DNA of 64,000 nt from assembly GCF_000284515.1 (NCBI RefSeq), contig NC_017668.1, forward strand, positions 3,100,001-3,164,000, given 5' to 3'. Below the pieces are notes generated by a model. It worked only from the letters and a program-made list of their open reading frames with translations, did not search any database and was not told where the DNA came from. A program made the position numbers and the translations under genes. Shown here one piece after another: positions 9,150 to 17,421 of this stretch. Origin of the DNA: Halobacillus halophilus DSM 2266. GTDB taxonomy: Bacteria > Bacillota > Bacilli > Bacillales > Halobacillaceae. Every line of letters starts with the position of its first letter. Position 1 is the stretch's first letter.

Positions 9150-10091
9150 TCACTTTGCGAGTAAACAGGCCCCGAATTCCGGCGGTCCAAAAGCTTTACA
9201 ATAAGTTCCCAGCCTCCGCTTATGTAATTGTTCAATGAAATGCTGTTTTACAACCGCTGAATGTTGAAAAATAGATCCCGCTGCCGTCACCGGTGTTTCT
9301 GACGTAAACGATGAAGATTCCCGATACAAGCTTGCTGCATGCAGGATCAGTTCCTCCGCAGCCTCCTGCAAAAGAGCAATCGCTACTTCATCTCCCTGCT
9401 CTGAAGCAGCAATTACATGCCTGGCTAATCGCGCAATCTCGTGCTTTTCATGTGGACGTCCGTATAAATACGATATAAGCTGCGCTGGTTGCTCCAAATG
9501 AAGATCGCTTAAAAGTAAAGAAGTAATCGCGGTGTCTTGCCCACGACCATCCGCAGCTTTCGACACTTTTGACAGCGCTTTCAAAGATATGTAATAACCG
9601 CTGCCTTCATCGCCAATCAGGTGTCCCCAACCGCCGCAGCGAATGATCTTTCCGCATTTATCCATGGCAATCGCATTGGATCCGGTACCGGCGATAACGA
9701 GCATGCCGCTCGCAGCTTCTTCAGGAAGAGCCCCTTTCAATGCAATCATGCTGTCCGAGGTTACAAACAAATGACAATTTTCAGAAAAATTTAGAGAGTA
9801 AAATTTTTTTCTCAGTAACTCCGTCATATGTTCTTCATCATCCTGGCGTCCAACGCCAGCCAGTCCGCATCCCACTCCAACAATCTGATGTGGCGCGATC
9901 GTAAATTTTGCAAGCCCCTGTCTGATTAAACTTACGAGTCTTGCTCCTGCTTCTTCAAAACCAATAATATGAGGATTACTACCTTTTCCTATTATTCGTT
10001 TCGGCTGGGCCGGGAGCTTGTTTTGGCCGGCTTCCATAAACAAACAGGTCGTTTTCGTACCTCCGCCATCAATCCCAATGACATAATTCAT
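9150..10091 (-). CDS. BadF/BcrA-family sugar kinase (likely MurNAc/GlcNAc kinase)
   Basis: 313 residues of the ASKHA fold: phosphate-1 loop IGIDGGGTKTTCLF at the N-terminus, adenosine-side motif VIAGTGSNAIA and the RCGGWGHLIGDEGSGYYI segment typical of N-acetylglucosamine kinase-like proteins. A kinase next to MurQ recalls the MurK-MurQ pair known from Clostridium acetobutylicum, where unphosphorylated MurNAc is imported and then phosphorylated inside. This contrasts with the PTS route (MurP) of B. subtilis. Start ATG 10091 preferred over 10097 because GGGGGA is then five bases away. First gene of the operon. Confidence 0.88.
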   Translation of the reverse strand: MNYVIGIDGGGTKTTCLFMEAGQNKLPAQPKRIIGKGSNPHIIGFEEAGARLVSLIRQGLAKFTIAPHQIVGVGCGLAGVGRQDDEEHMTELLRKKFYSLNFSENCHLFVTSDSMIALKGALPEEAASGMLVIAGTGSNAIAMDKCGKIIRCGGWGHLIGDEGSGYYISLKALSKVSKAADGRGQDTAITSLLLSDLHLEQPAQLISYLYGRPHEKHEIARLARHVIAASEQGDEVAIALLQEAAEELILHAASLYRESSSFTSETPVTAAGSIFQHSAVVKQHFIEQLHKRRLGTYCKAFGPPEFGACLLAK

Positions 10092-10120
10092 GGCCATCCC
10101 CCAAACTTTTTTATGAATTT

Positions 10121-10149
10121 AGTATAACGTTCGTGATTTTTTATGTCAA
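10121..10149 (-). promoter_or_regulatory. Sigma-A promoter of the amino-sugar operon
   Basis: On the reverse strand TTGACA (10149-10144), a 17-base spacer and TATACT (10126-10121) form a near-consensus promoter about 30 bases upstream of the kinase start. Confidence 0.85.
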
Positions 10150-10189
10150 TTAAACTTTTAATATTTCGACATAAAATTTTAATTGACAT
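10143..10189. promoter_or_regulatory. Probable RpiR/MurR operator
   Basis: ATGTCAATTAAA (10143-10154) and TTTAATTGACAT (10178-10189) are perfect 12-base inverted arms; a third related half-site, CGACATAAAA, lies between them. The left arm covers the -35 box of the operon promoter, as expected for repressor binding. Assignment to the operon's own RpiR protein is inference. Confidence 0.6.
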
Positions 10190-10207
10190 TTAAATAGTTG
10201 GGATTTT

Positions 10208-10227
10208 ATGGATGACCTGAGGTGGAA
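10208..10227. repeat. GACCTGAGGTGG repeat, single arm
   Basis: ATGGATGACCTGAGGTGGAA, same core and same direction as 4038-4053. The two copies bracket the whole amino-sugar operon with its promoter. Confidence 0.7.
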
Positions 10228-10377
10228 CAATATGGAATATTACAAATGACTACGCCTGGATCAGTGGTTTACATTGAATAACTTTGCTATATACTCTTAA
10301 ATCATATATCTTGACTTCAAACTATTAACTACGTTACCTTTAATCGTGCAGATAAAAATCATAAGGAGGAATGCCAA

Positions 10378-10908
10378 ATGTCAACACTAACACTAGACCA
10401 AGCACACAGTGCTATCGACTTCCAGATTAAACACATGATGGTTTCGAAGGCTAAAGGAGAATTCACTGATTTTAATATAGAGGTGGATGGTGACTTTACA
10501 GATCTTGAATCTGCTAAAATCACAGCAACCATTCCTGTACAATCCATTGATACTGGAAATGAAGACCGTGATAATCACCTTCGCGCAGGTGACTTCTTTG
10601 AAGCGGAAACGTACCCGAATATGATTTTCGAAAGTAAATCCATCCAAAAAGTAGATGATGATGAGTACAAAATCACCGGAGACTTTACGATTAAAGGGGT
10701 AACGAATGAAGAAACATTTAACGTAGAGTATAACGGAACTTCCAAGAGTCCTTTGGACGGAAGTACGGTAGCTGGCTTCGACGTAAACGGAAAAGTCAAC
10801 CGCGAAGCGTATGGCATGACGTATAACGCTGCCATGGAAACCGGAGGCCTTATGCTAGGTAAAGATGTAAAATTCGAAGGAAACTTTGAATTTATCGTAT
10901 CTGAATAA
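10378..10908 (+). CDS. YceI-family protein
   Basis: 176 residues of the YceI lipocalin-like fold: opening LDQAHSAIDFQIKHMMVSKAKG, then the paired HLRAGDFFEAETYPNMIFES and FTIKGVTNEETFNVEY motifs. YceI proteins bind isoprenoid or other hydrophobic ligands in a beta-barrel. This copy lacks a signal peptide, so it is probably cytoplasmic, as common in Bacillaceae. AAGGAGG lies seven bases before the ATG. Monocistronic with a hairpin after the stop. Ligand unknown. Confidence 0.92.
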   Translation: MSTLTLDQAHSAIDFQIKHMMVSKAKGEFTDFNIEVDGDFTDLESAKITATIPVQSIDTGNEDRDNHLRAGDFFEAETYPNMIFESKSIQKVDDDEYKITGDFTIKGVTNEETFNVEYNGTSKSPLDGSTVAGFDVNGKVNREAYGMTYNAAMETGGLMLGKDVKFEGNFEFIVSE

Positions 10909-10916
10909 TACAGGTA

Positions 10917-10955
10917 AAAATTCCAATCCTCATGCACGAGAGGGTTGGAATTTTA
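10917..10955. terminator. Terminator after the YceI gene
   Basis: A 14-base stem with one G-U or mismatch position (AAAATTCCAATCCT with AGGGTTGGAATTTT) followed by TTATTTAT. Confidence 0.75.
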
Positions 10956-11039
10956 TTTATCTCTTCTGCCATAATGCCCCAACTATCTTTCCCCCTCTCT
11001 TTCGTGGTAAGATAATAGTAACGATAAGGAGGTTGATTT

Positions 11040-12437
11040 ATGCCCTTTTCTACTGTAACGGTTAAAGAAAACAAGCAGGAATCCCAATTGCAAGTCCAGC
11101 GTATGGCGATCTTCAATCAGTCTAAAATTATTGAAGCCGTCAATGATCAAGATGAAACGTACTATCTTTTTTTTCATAAAGATCAGTATTTGAATTATGC
11201 TTCCGCGAAGAAATTGACCAAGCGGTCTTATGTGAATAAAGTCTTCCAAAAAGGGATCGTATTCCTACCTCCTCACCCGCTGATTGATTTCGTCCTCTCC
11301 TCCCAGCCTCAGTTCAGCAAGCGAAGTTTTAATGGATTATTTAAAAAACTCCAGAACTATTATAGTTTGCAGGAAACGGCTTTGATTGCCACTTACTTCG
11401 AATCCTTTATTAATAAAGAAAAATTATCAAACTTTATCGAAAGCCTTTTTTACAAAGAACGCCGTGACGGAAAATTACTGTCATGTTACCGAATTCTTCA
11501 CATCCTTAAAGACTTCTCCCCACATCATCGTTTAGCGGACGCTTTTTCAGGAGATCTTGATTTCAACCGATATGATGAGCGTTACAAAAACAATGATGAG
11601 ACCATTCTATCCTCCGATCCAATTTATATGGAGAAAAAATTGTATTCTTCCAAGCACCATGATCAGTCATTTCAGAAATTATCAAATATGTATACTAAAC
11701 AAGGTCGAATAAATGATTTGCTGGCGATCTCCATTCAGCAAGCTGTCCATACGCAGGAGCCAAAAGATTATGCAGCCCTGCATGCGCTGATAGACAGTCG
11801 ATTCGAGGACTTAGACCGTCTCCACCTCCTTGAAGATTTGCATAAACGCGGGTTGGCCATTGAGACGCTGCAGCAGGATCTACTGCATGCTTATATCGAA
11901 AATGAAAAATTCAAGGACATTCTAAAACTGATCCACCAGAGCGGACTCACTCTAACCTCTCACCAGTCCGGTCAATTAGTGAAGATGGTTAAAGAAAATG
12001 ACGACGCAGCTGAGGAATTGACACCTGAGGAATTACGAATGCTTCTCGAGCATTTGCTGGAGAGCGGCGACCCCGAGGCAGCTGAGATTCTTACCCGGGC
12101 GATCAGTTCCCTGCTGGATGAACATGAAGTTTCTTATATCAAAAAATGGGCAGAGCCTCTCAAGCACCATCCCCAGGCAGAACCCGTAATAAAAAAAGTT
12201 GACCTGATGAACGAACTAATCGAGGATCCTAACCAGCAAATGAAGTTAGGCGAACTTTATCATGAATTCCGCCAGCCTCAAAAAGCCATTGAGTGTATGA
12301 GTTTTGATATGGAACTTCGTGAAGAAGACCATCGACCAGTCCAGTGGCTTGCTAAACTGTATCATGAAGTGGGCATGAAAGAAGAGCATCACGCCTACAA
12401 ACAGCTGTACATTGATATGGTGAAACGTCGAGCATAA
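11040..12437 (+). CDS. Helical TPR-like protein of unknown function
   Basis: 465 residues, no signal peptide or membrane helix. From about residue 195 to the end the sequence is almost wholly helical, with degenerate 34-residue-like units (for example around KLSNMYTKQGRINDLLAIS and KLGELYHEFRQPQKAIECM) resembling tetratricopeptide repeats. TPR proteins act as protein-protein scaffolds. The first 190 residues show no domain I recognise. AAGGAGG stands six bases before the ATG. Monocistronic, with a terminator after it. Confidence 0.75.
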   Translation: MPFSTVTVKENKQESQLQVQRMAIFNQSKIIEAVNDQDETYYLFFHKDQYLNYASAKKLTKRSYVNKVFQKGIVFLPPHPLIDFVLSSQPQFSKRSFNGLFKKLQNYYSLQETALIATYFESFINKEKLSNFIESLFYKERRDGKLLSCYRILHILKDFSPHHRLADAFSGDLDFNRYDERYKNNDETILSSDPIYMEKKLYSSKHHDQSFQKLSNMYTKQGRINDLLAISIQQAVHTQEPKDYAALHALIDSRFEDLDRLHLLEDLHKRGLAIETLQQDLLHAYIENEKFKDILKLIHQSGLTLTSHQSGQLVKMVKENDDAAEELTPEELRMLLEHLLESGDPEAAEILTRAISSLLDEHEVSYIKKWAEPLKHHPQAEPVIKKVDLMNELIEDPNQQMKLGELYHEFRQPQKAIECMSFDMELREEDHRPVQWLAKLYHEVGMKEEHHAYKQLYIDMVKRRA

Positions 12438-12446
12438 AGATTCAAG

Positions 12447-12484
12447 AAGCACAACACGAGACTTCAGCGTGTTGTGCTTTTTCT
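12447..12484 (+). terminator. Terminator after the TPR-like gene
   Basis: A 12-bp perfect stem AAGCACAACACG/CGTGTTGTGCTT with a nine-base loop, followed by TTTTTC. Confidence 0.85.
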
Positions 12485-12682
12485 ATTTGCTGACATATTT
12501 AATTTGATCGCTCCCTTATCAAGAAAATCACCATTAACTAGGAGTAAATAATCAACTCCTTCACCTTCGCAGTTTGTACCGTTTTCCACGTATGGTTTGT
12601 TCAGTGGTGCATATGTAATAAAAGAGTGTTAGCCTTTAATATAAGGGAATACATACCAAAACAAGAGAGGATGTGTACATAA

Positions 12683-14158
12683 TTGAAAGTAAAAATTAAA
12701 CATTTAATTTGTCTCTCAGGACTTGGGCTACTGCTAAGTTTTCTGCTCCCTGTCAACGTTTCAGCCGCAGTGTTCGGTCCAGACTCCTGGGAACAATACC
12801 GGTTAAACAAAACAAATAACCCTGTCCACGGAGGATCCGTAGATGAAGCCATCCGAAAAAAGTACCCCACCGACAACCAGCTCAGGGCTACTCCAGTAGT
12901 GGTTAATGACACCCTCTACATCGGAAACCACAATACCGGAAGCCTGCAAGCCTTTAATGTGAAAAGTGGCGAGCGTCTATGGAAGTCTTCTGCCCCTAAC
13001 TGGGTACATTCAGAAATGATATACAAAGACGGTGTTCTTTTTGTCGGCTACGGGAACCGTTATTATCAGGAGAATGGTAACCGCGGAACTGGTGAAAGCG
13101 GAGTCCTGGCTGTAGATGCGGAAACAGGAGAAACCGTATGGAAGTTTGATACGAATGGAGAAGTCATGCCTACCCCCGCCATCCATGGGGATCACGTCTA
13201 TATCACGGCAGGTGATGAACAGCTATATGGCGTGAACCGTGAATCAGGGGAACTGGACTGGCAGTTTGATCTTGGAAGTATCGTCAGTATGTCCTCTCCC
13301 GTCATTGAAGGGGATACTCTTTATGTAGGCGGAGGTGGAAGTGCAGAGCAGTTTCATTTTAACGCCATCAATCTTGCCAATCAGGAACGAAAATGGGAAA
13401 CGGAATTTGACCAGGTGGCGGCAGGACTGGATGACGTGCCCCCTGTCGTAAGTGAAACTTCGATCTATACCACTGCCCTCGTAAAAGCCGAGGGAGACAA
13501 TATGTATGAACATATGCTGTATGAAATGGACAAAGAAACGGGTGAAATCACGCATAAAGAATCCCTGGGCACAGGAGAGCATGTAAAAAACAATAAATCC
13601 GGCGCTCCTGTCCTGCAGGATGGAACCATTTTTGTGGGAAGCCCGATTACACAAAAATTCTATGCCTTTGATACGGAAGCTAAAGAGATGAAATGGGAGT
13701 ATGAAGGCGGCGTCAATAAAGCCCCACCTGTTGCCTATAACGAATATGTTTATTTTGGTAACGCAGCGGGAGACGTCTTCACTTTTGAAGCAGAATCCGG
13801 CGAATTGGTTAACCAAATGAAGCTTGGCGGTACGCTTGCCCCGGCCGGCGCGATTATTATGAACGAGCACTATATATCTGGAAGCCAGGACGGAAATGTT
13901 TACATTCACCCTCTTGAAGATATTCGAACTCTAAGTGAATCCGAACTGTACACTGGCGAAAAGTCAGAGGAATTTACCGAGGTATCATCGGATCAGGCAA
14001 ACGCTGGGGACTCCACATCTTCATCCGATGGCTCTGAAGAATCCAGCAACTCAAACACCACCCTGATCATCATCCTTGTCGTATTAGCCCTAGTCATTTT
14101 CTTAGGTATCTATTGGTATCGTAAAAACTCTGGAAAAAAGAACTCTCAGCCAAAATAA
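12683..14158 (+). CDS. Membrane-anchored PQQ-like beta-propeller protein
   Basis: 491 residues. A signal peptide (about 1-29, cut near VSAAVFG) is followed by six to seven propeller blades of the PQQ-binding-like type, each with a variant of DTLYIGN..LQAFNVKSGERLWK. A Ser/Asp/Glu linker (about 430-460) leads to a single C-terminal helix (463-481) and a Lys-rich tail, so the propeller faces outside. The quinoprotein catalytic residues are not evident; such proteins more often bind partners or assemble envelope proteins. The start is TTG at 12683, since the nearby ATG at 12671 closes after three codons; the ribosome site GAGAGG is rather distant. Confidence 0.85.
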   Translation: MKVKIKHLICLSGLGLLLSFLLPVNVSAAVFGPDSWEQYRLNKTNNPVHGGSVDEAIRKKYPTDNQLRATPVVVNDTLYIGNHNTGSLQAFNVKSGERLWKSSAPNWVHSEMIYKDGVLFVGYGNRYYQENGNRGTGESGVLAVDAETGETVWKFDTNGEVMPTPAIHGDHVYITAGDEQLYGVNRESGELDWQFDLGSIVSMSSPVIEGDTLYVGGGGSAEQFHFNAINLANQERKWETEFDQVAAGLDDVPPVVSETSIYTTALVKAEGDNMYEHMLYEMDKETGEITHKESLGTGEHVKNNKSGAPVLQDGTIFVGSPITQKFYAFDTEAKEMKWEYEGGVNKAPPVAYNEYVYFGNAAGDVFTFEAESGELVNQMKLGGTLAPAGAIIMNEHYISGSQDGNVYIHPLEDIRTLSESELYTGEKSEEFTEVSSDQANAGDSTSSSDGSEESSNSNTTLIIILVVLALVIFLGIYWYRKNSGKKNSQPK

Positions 14159-14164
14159 TGCCAT

Positions 14165-14201
14165 TAAAAAAGCCGCTCTCATCGTAAGAGCGGCTTTTTT
14201 A
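14165..14201. terminator. Bidirectional terminator between convergent genes
   Basis: AAAAAGCCGCTCT / AGAGCGGCTTTTTT stem with a six-base loop, between the propeller and MFS genes; A- and T-runs on both sides let it act in both directions. Confidence 0.9.
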
Positions 14202-14207
14202 TTTCTG

Positions 14208-15476
14208 TTATTGAGCTTTTCTCTGATCTTCTGAATGTCTTATATTCGCCTTTAAGCGTCGAATATCCACTTTCGTTAAAATCGAGACAATTAAAGCAAT
14301 GACGAATAAACCAGCAAAATAAATTAAACTACTCTCATAGCTGCCTACTGTGTCTCTCATGAAGGCTGCGAATGTAGGGCCAACTAAACCAGCTGCTGCC
14401 CAGGCAGTCAAAATATAGCCGTGGATTGCTCCAAGTTCTTTCGTTCCAAACAAGTCGCCAATAAAGGCGGGAATAGTTGAAAATCCTCCACCATAACACG
14501 TATAAATAATCCCGAAGAAAATGACAAATAGTGTAACAGATGTGGTCATTGGTAACACGATGAACAACACAATCTGCAGAGCAAAGAAAATCAAGTAGGT
14601 CGTGGAACGTCCAATATAATCGGATGCTGTGGCCCATGCAATTCGTCCGCCGCCATTAAAAAGTCCCATAATTCCTACCAGAGAAGCGGCAGCTGCTGAA
14701 GTCATTCCTACTGTATTCTCAGCAATCGGTTTTGCAGCGGATATTACAGCGATTCCACAGGTGACATTAATAAACAGCATGATCCATAGATAATAGAAGC
14801 GCTTCTTCTTCAAGGCTTCCTTGGCTCCAATGAAGGCAAGATCCATCTTATCTACATCCTCTTCCTCGGAGTCATCATACCCCTCCGGCGTCCATCCTTC
14901 TGGCGGACGTGACATGTAGAGAGAAGATAGAATCATAATAACAAAATAGGAAGCTCCTAAAATATAAAACGTCATAGCAATTCCTACTGAGCCGATTAAC
15001 CAGTTCATAACGGGACTGGCAATTGCGGCCGCAAAACCAAAGCCCATAATAGCCATGCCGGTCGCAAGTCCACGTCGGTCTGGGAACCATTTAACCAATG
15101 TAGAGACAGGTGCTATGTAGCCCACACCGAGCCCAATGCCTCCAAGTACTCCATAAAATAAATACAAAGCCCACAATGATCCGAGGTTAACAGCAAATCC
15201 TGAGCCGAATACTCCAATTCCAAAAAATATGGCAGCCGTAATACCAGCTACGCGTGGGCCATATTTTTCCACAAACCAGCCAAGAAAAGCAGCAGATAAT
15301 CCTAAGAATAAGATAGCTAAACTAAATGTAAATTGTACTTGCGAAGAACTCCACCCAAATTCTTCTATTAAAGGATTTGTAAAGTTACTCCACGCGTACA
15401 CAGAGCCAATGGATATATGTATCCCTACCGCACATAAAGCAATCAGCCATCGATTCTTCACCTTCTGTTTTGCCAT
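14208..15476 (-). CDS. MFS transporter, oxalate/formate antiporter (OFA) family
   Basis: 422 residues with twelve predicted helices. The opening GIHISIGSVYAWSNF and the segment GVLGGIGLGVGYIAPVSTLVKWFPDRRG are characteristic of the OFA group of major facilitator carriers, which exchange small carboxylates such as oxalate/formate or import monocarboxylates. The central cytoplasmic loop (about 200-215) is acidic. Monocistronic. The actual anion cannot be told from sequence. Confidence 0.9.
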   Translation of the reverse strand: MAKQKVKNRWLIALCAVGIHISIGSVYAWSNFTNPLIEEFGWSSSQVQFTFSLAILFLGLSAAFLGWFVEKYGPRVAGITAAIFFGIGVFGSGFAVNLGSLWALYLFYGVLGGIGLGVGYIAPVSTLVKWFPDRRGLATGMAIMGFGFAAAIASPVMNWLIGSVGIAMTFYILGASYFVIMILSSLYMSRPPEGWTPEGYDDSEEEDVDKMDLAFIGAKEALKKKRFYYLWIMLFINVTCGIAVISAAKPIAENTVGMTSAAAASLVGIMGLFNGGGRIAWATASDYIGRSTTYLIFFALQIVLFIVLPMTTSVTLFVIFFGIIYTCYGGGFSTIPAFIGDLFGTKELGAIHGYILTAWAAAGLVGPTFAAFMRDTVGSYESSLIYFAGLFVIALIVSILTKVDIRRLKANIRHSEDQRKAQ

Positions 15477-15962
15477 AATTGTCCTCCATTCGAGATAAAT
15501 ATGAATCTATTACCTCTTTCCTTTCTTATGAAATTTAAAACATACTTTGGCATAGAAGGATATAATTTACATTTACTACAACCAGTAAAGGATCGGGAGA
15601 GTCAGGTACTCGTGAACCTCCATTTTTTCAGAGATAATTATAGGAAGAAACATAGCTCTTTTCTTCATCCAGCCCCAACGTTATTGATCTACATCAAACC
15701 AGAAGAAATCTGCGACCACCGCTAATACGATAATAAATAAAACAGCAACTACCTCCCCTGGTACGGACCCCTCTTTTCTGAAAAAGAATTTCTTTTCTAA
15801 TATCAATTTTTCGAATACAAAACAAATTGGTTTTTAAAACTATGAAACTTAATACAGGAAAATCTATATTTCTGTTTCCTCAACTATAAGCAAAGCTTAA
15901 AACTAGGACATGTCTATTTTGAATAACATGATATATAGTGACAATAACGAAGGAGCGTGGCT
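15477..15962. other. AT-rich intergenic region between divergent genes
   Basis: Control region for the MFS gene (leftward) and the LysM hydrolase (rightward). I see no convincing gene. The reverse strand between about 15674 and 15800 is open for some 40 codons ending in a hydrophobic helix (VVAVLFIIVLAVVADFFWF), but it lacks a ribosome site and good start, so it is not called. Confidence 0.5.
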
Positions 15963-17375
15963 ATGCAAATTCATGTTGTTGATCAAGGAGAGTCGTTATG
16001 GAGAATTTCACAAAAATATGGATCTGATATGAATCAGATTGTTCTTCTCAATCAGCTGACCAACCCTGATAATCTCGTCATTGGTCAGAGCCTTGTGATT
16101 CCTGACCCGGTTCGTGAATATGTGGTGCAGCCAGGGGATAGTGTATATGCCATTGCTCAGCGCATCGGCGTATCAATCGAAGAGCTAGCCGAAATGAATA
16201 ATATTACGAACCCTGCCCAGATTTATGCGGGCGAGATGCTGATCTTTCCATACTTTTCCCATGAGGTGAAACCAGGTGAAAATTTATGGAGCATTGCTTC
16301 TCGATACGGCACTACAGTTAATCAACTTGCGCAAGTGAATTCGATCGCAAATCCCGCTCTCATTTATCCTGGTCAGACCTTAAGAATCCCTGCGCGGCCT
16401 CGCCCTTTAATCGAAGTAAATGCTTACACAACAAAGCTCAATGTTTCCGGCAGCCAGGAAGTCCGGGCGCTGGGCCGAAACTTTACCTACCTGTCACTTT
16501 TTATGTACGCCATTCAGGCAGATGGAAGTATAACGGAACGAGATGAAGGGCCTGTGCTGGATGCTGCTGCTTCGACCGGAGCACTCCCGCTCCTCGTCCT
16601 CACTAACTTTTCGGGTGGATCCTTTGATTCCGATCTGGCCGCAACCATTCTTAGAAGCCCCCAACTTCAGGATACACTAATCACCAATTTACTGGAGGTG
16701 ATGGGCCAAAAAGGGTACAGAGGGGTGAACGTTGATTTTGAATACGTGTATCAAACAGATCGGGATAATTACAATGATTTCTTGCGCCGTTTAACTGACA
16801 GGTTGCGGCCCCAAGGTTTTCTCGTCTCCACTGCCCTTGCCCCTAAAATCAGCGCTGATCAACAGGGACTTCTCTACGAAGCTCATGATTATGAAACCCA
16901 GGCTAACATAGTTGATTTCATTGTTCTTATGACCTATGAGTGGGGATGGGCCGGTGGGCGACCGTGGGCGATTGCACCGATTAACAAAGTGAGAGAAGTG
17001 CTTGATTACGCCGTAACCGTTATTCCTAGAGATAAAATACTCATGGGGATGCCGCTCTATGGACGCGACTGGAAGATTCCCTGGGTGGAAGGAACGCTCG
17101 CCCGAACCGTAAGCCCGGTTGAAGCCGTGCAGCTGGCTGCAAACTATGGAGTAGCTATTCAGTATAATGAAGAATACCAATCTCCCTTCTTCCGCTATAC
17201 CGATAACAGTGGCCAGGAACACGAAGTATGGTTTGAGGATGCGCGAAGTGTTCAAGCGAAATATGATACCATCAAAATTTACGGACTGAGGGGGGCGAGT
17301 TACTGGGTTCTTGGGAGTCCTTTTCCACAAAATTGGCCTGTGCTGCAAAGTAATTTTCGTGTGAAAAAGTTGTGA
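15963..17375 (+). CDS. LysM-GH18 cortex/spore glycosidase, YaaH-like
   Basis: 470 residues. Three LysM repeats (about 1-47, 52-97 and 99-143; e.g. VDQGESLWRISQKYG, VQPGDSVYAIAQRIG, VKPGENLWSIASRYG) bind peptidoglycan; the rest is a GH18 TIM barrel with the catalytic-strand motif GYRGVNVDFEYV, where the DxE pair is the usual acid/base site. This matches YaaH/YdhD-type spore-coat N-acetylglucosaminidases linked to cortex lysis on germination. Start ATG 15963 rather than GTG 15957 because AAGGAG then lies seven bases upstream. No signal peptide, as usual for proteins made in the mother cell. Confidence 0.9.
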   Translation: MQIHVVDQGESLWRISQKYGSDMNQIVLLNQLTNPDNLVIGQSLVIPDPVREYVVQPGDSVYAIAQRIGVSIEELAEMNNITNPAQIYAGEMLIFPYFSHEVKPGENLWSIASRYGTTVNQLAQVNSIANPALIYPGQTLRIPARPRPLIEVNAYTTKLNVSGSQEVRALGRNFTYLSLFMYAIQADGSITERDEGPVLDAAASTGALPLLVLTNFSGGSFDSDLAATILRSPQLQDTLITNLLEVMGQKGYRGVNVDFEYVYQTDRDNYNDFLRRLTDRLRPQGFLVSTALAPKISADQQGLLYEAHDYETQANIVDFIVLMTYEWGWAGGRPWAIAPINKVREVLDYAVTVIPRDKILMGMPLYGRDWKIPWVEGTLARTVSPVEAVQLAANYGVAIQYNEEYQSPFFRYTDNSGQEHEVWFEDARSVQAKYDTIKIYGLRGASYWVLGSPFPQNWPVLQSNFRVKKL

Positions 17376-17385
17376 TTAACAAAGA

Positions 17386-17417
17386 GAGAGGATCATTTAT
17401 TTCGATCCCCTCTTCTT
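17386..17417. terminator. Hairpin between convergent genes
   Basis: AGAGGATC / GATCCCCT stem with one mismatch and an AT-rich loop, followed by TCTTCTTTATTTT; lies between the LysM hydrolase and the zinc-ribbon gene. Confidence 0.5.
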
Positions 17418-17421
17418 TATT

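Noticed and set aside
13244-13909. Long open frame opposite the propeller gene.
   Set aside because: It is the antisense shadow of a clear gene with signal peptide and propeller repeats; no ribosome site.
15501-15725. Open frame of 74 codons right of the MFS gene.
   Set aside because: No ribosome site, no recognisable sequence, and low-complexity AT-rich DNA.
16791-17348. Open frame of 185 codons opposite the LysM-GH18 gene.
   Set aside because: Antisense to catalytic-domain coding sequence; composition not protein-like.
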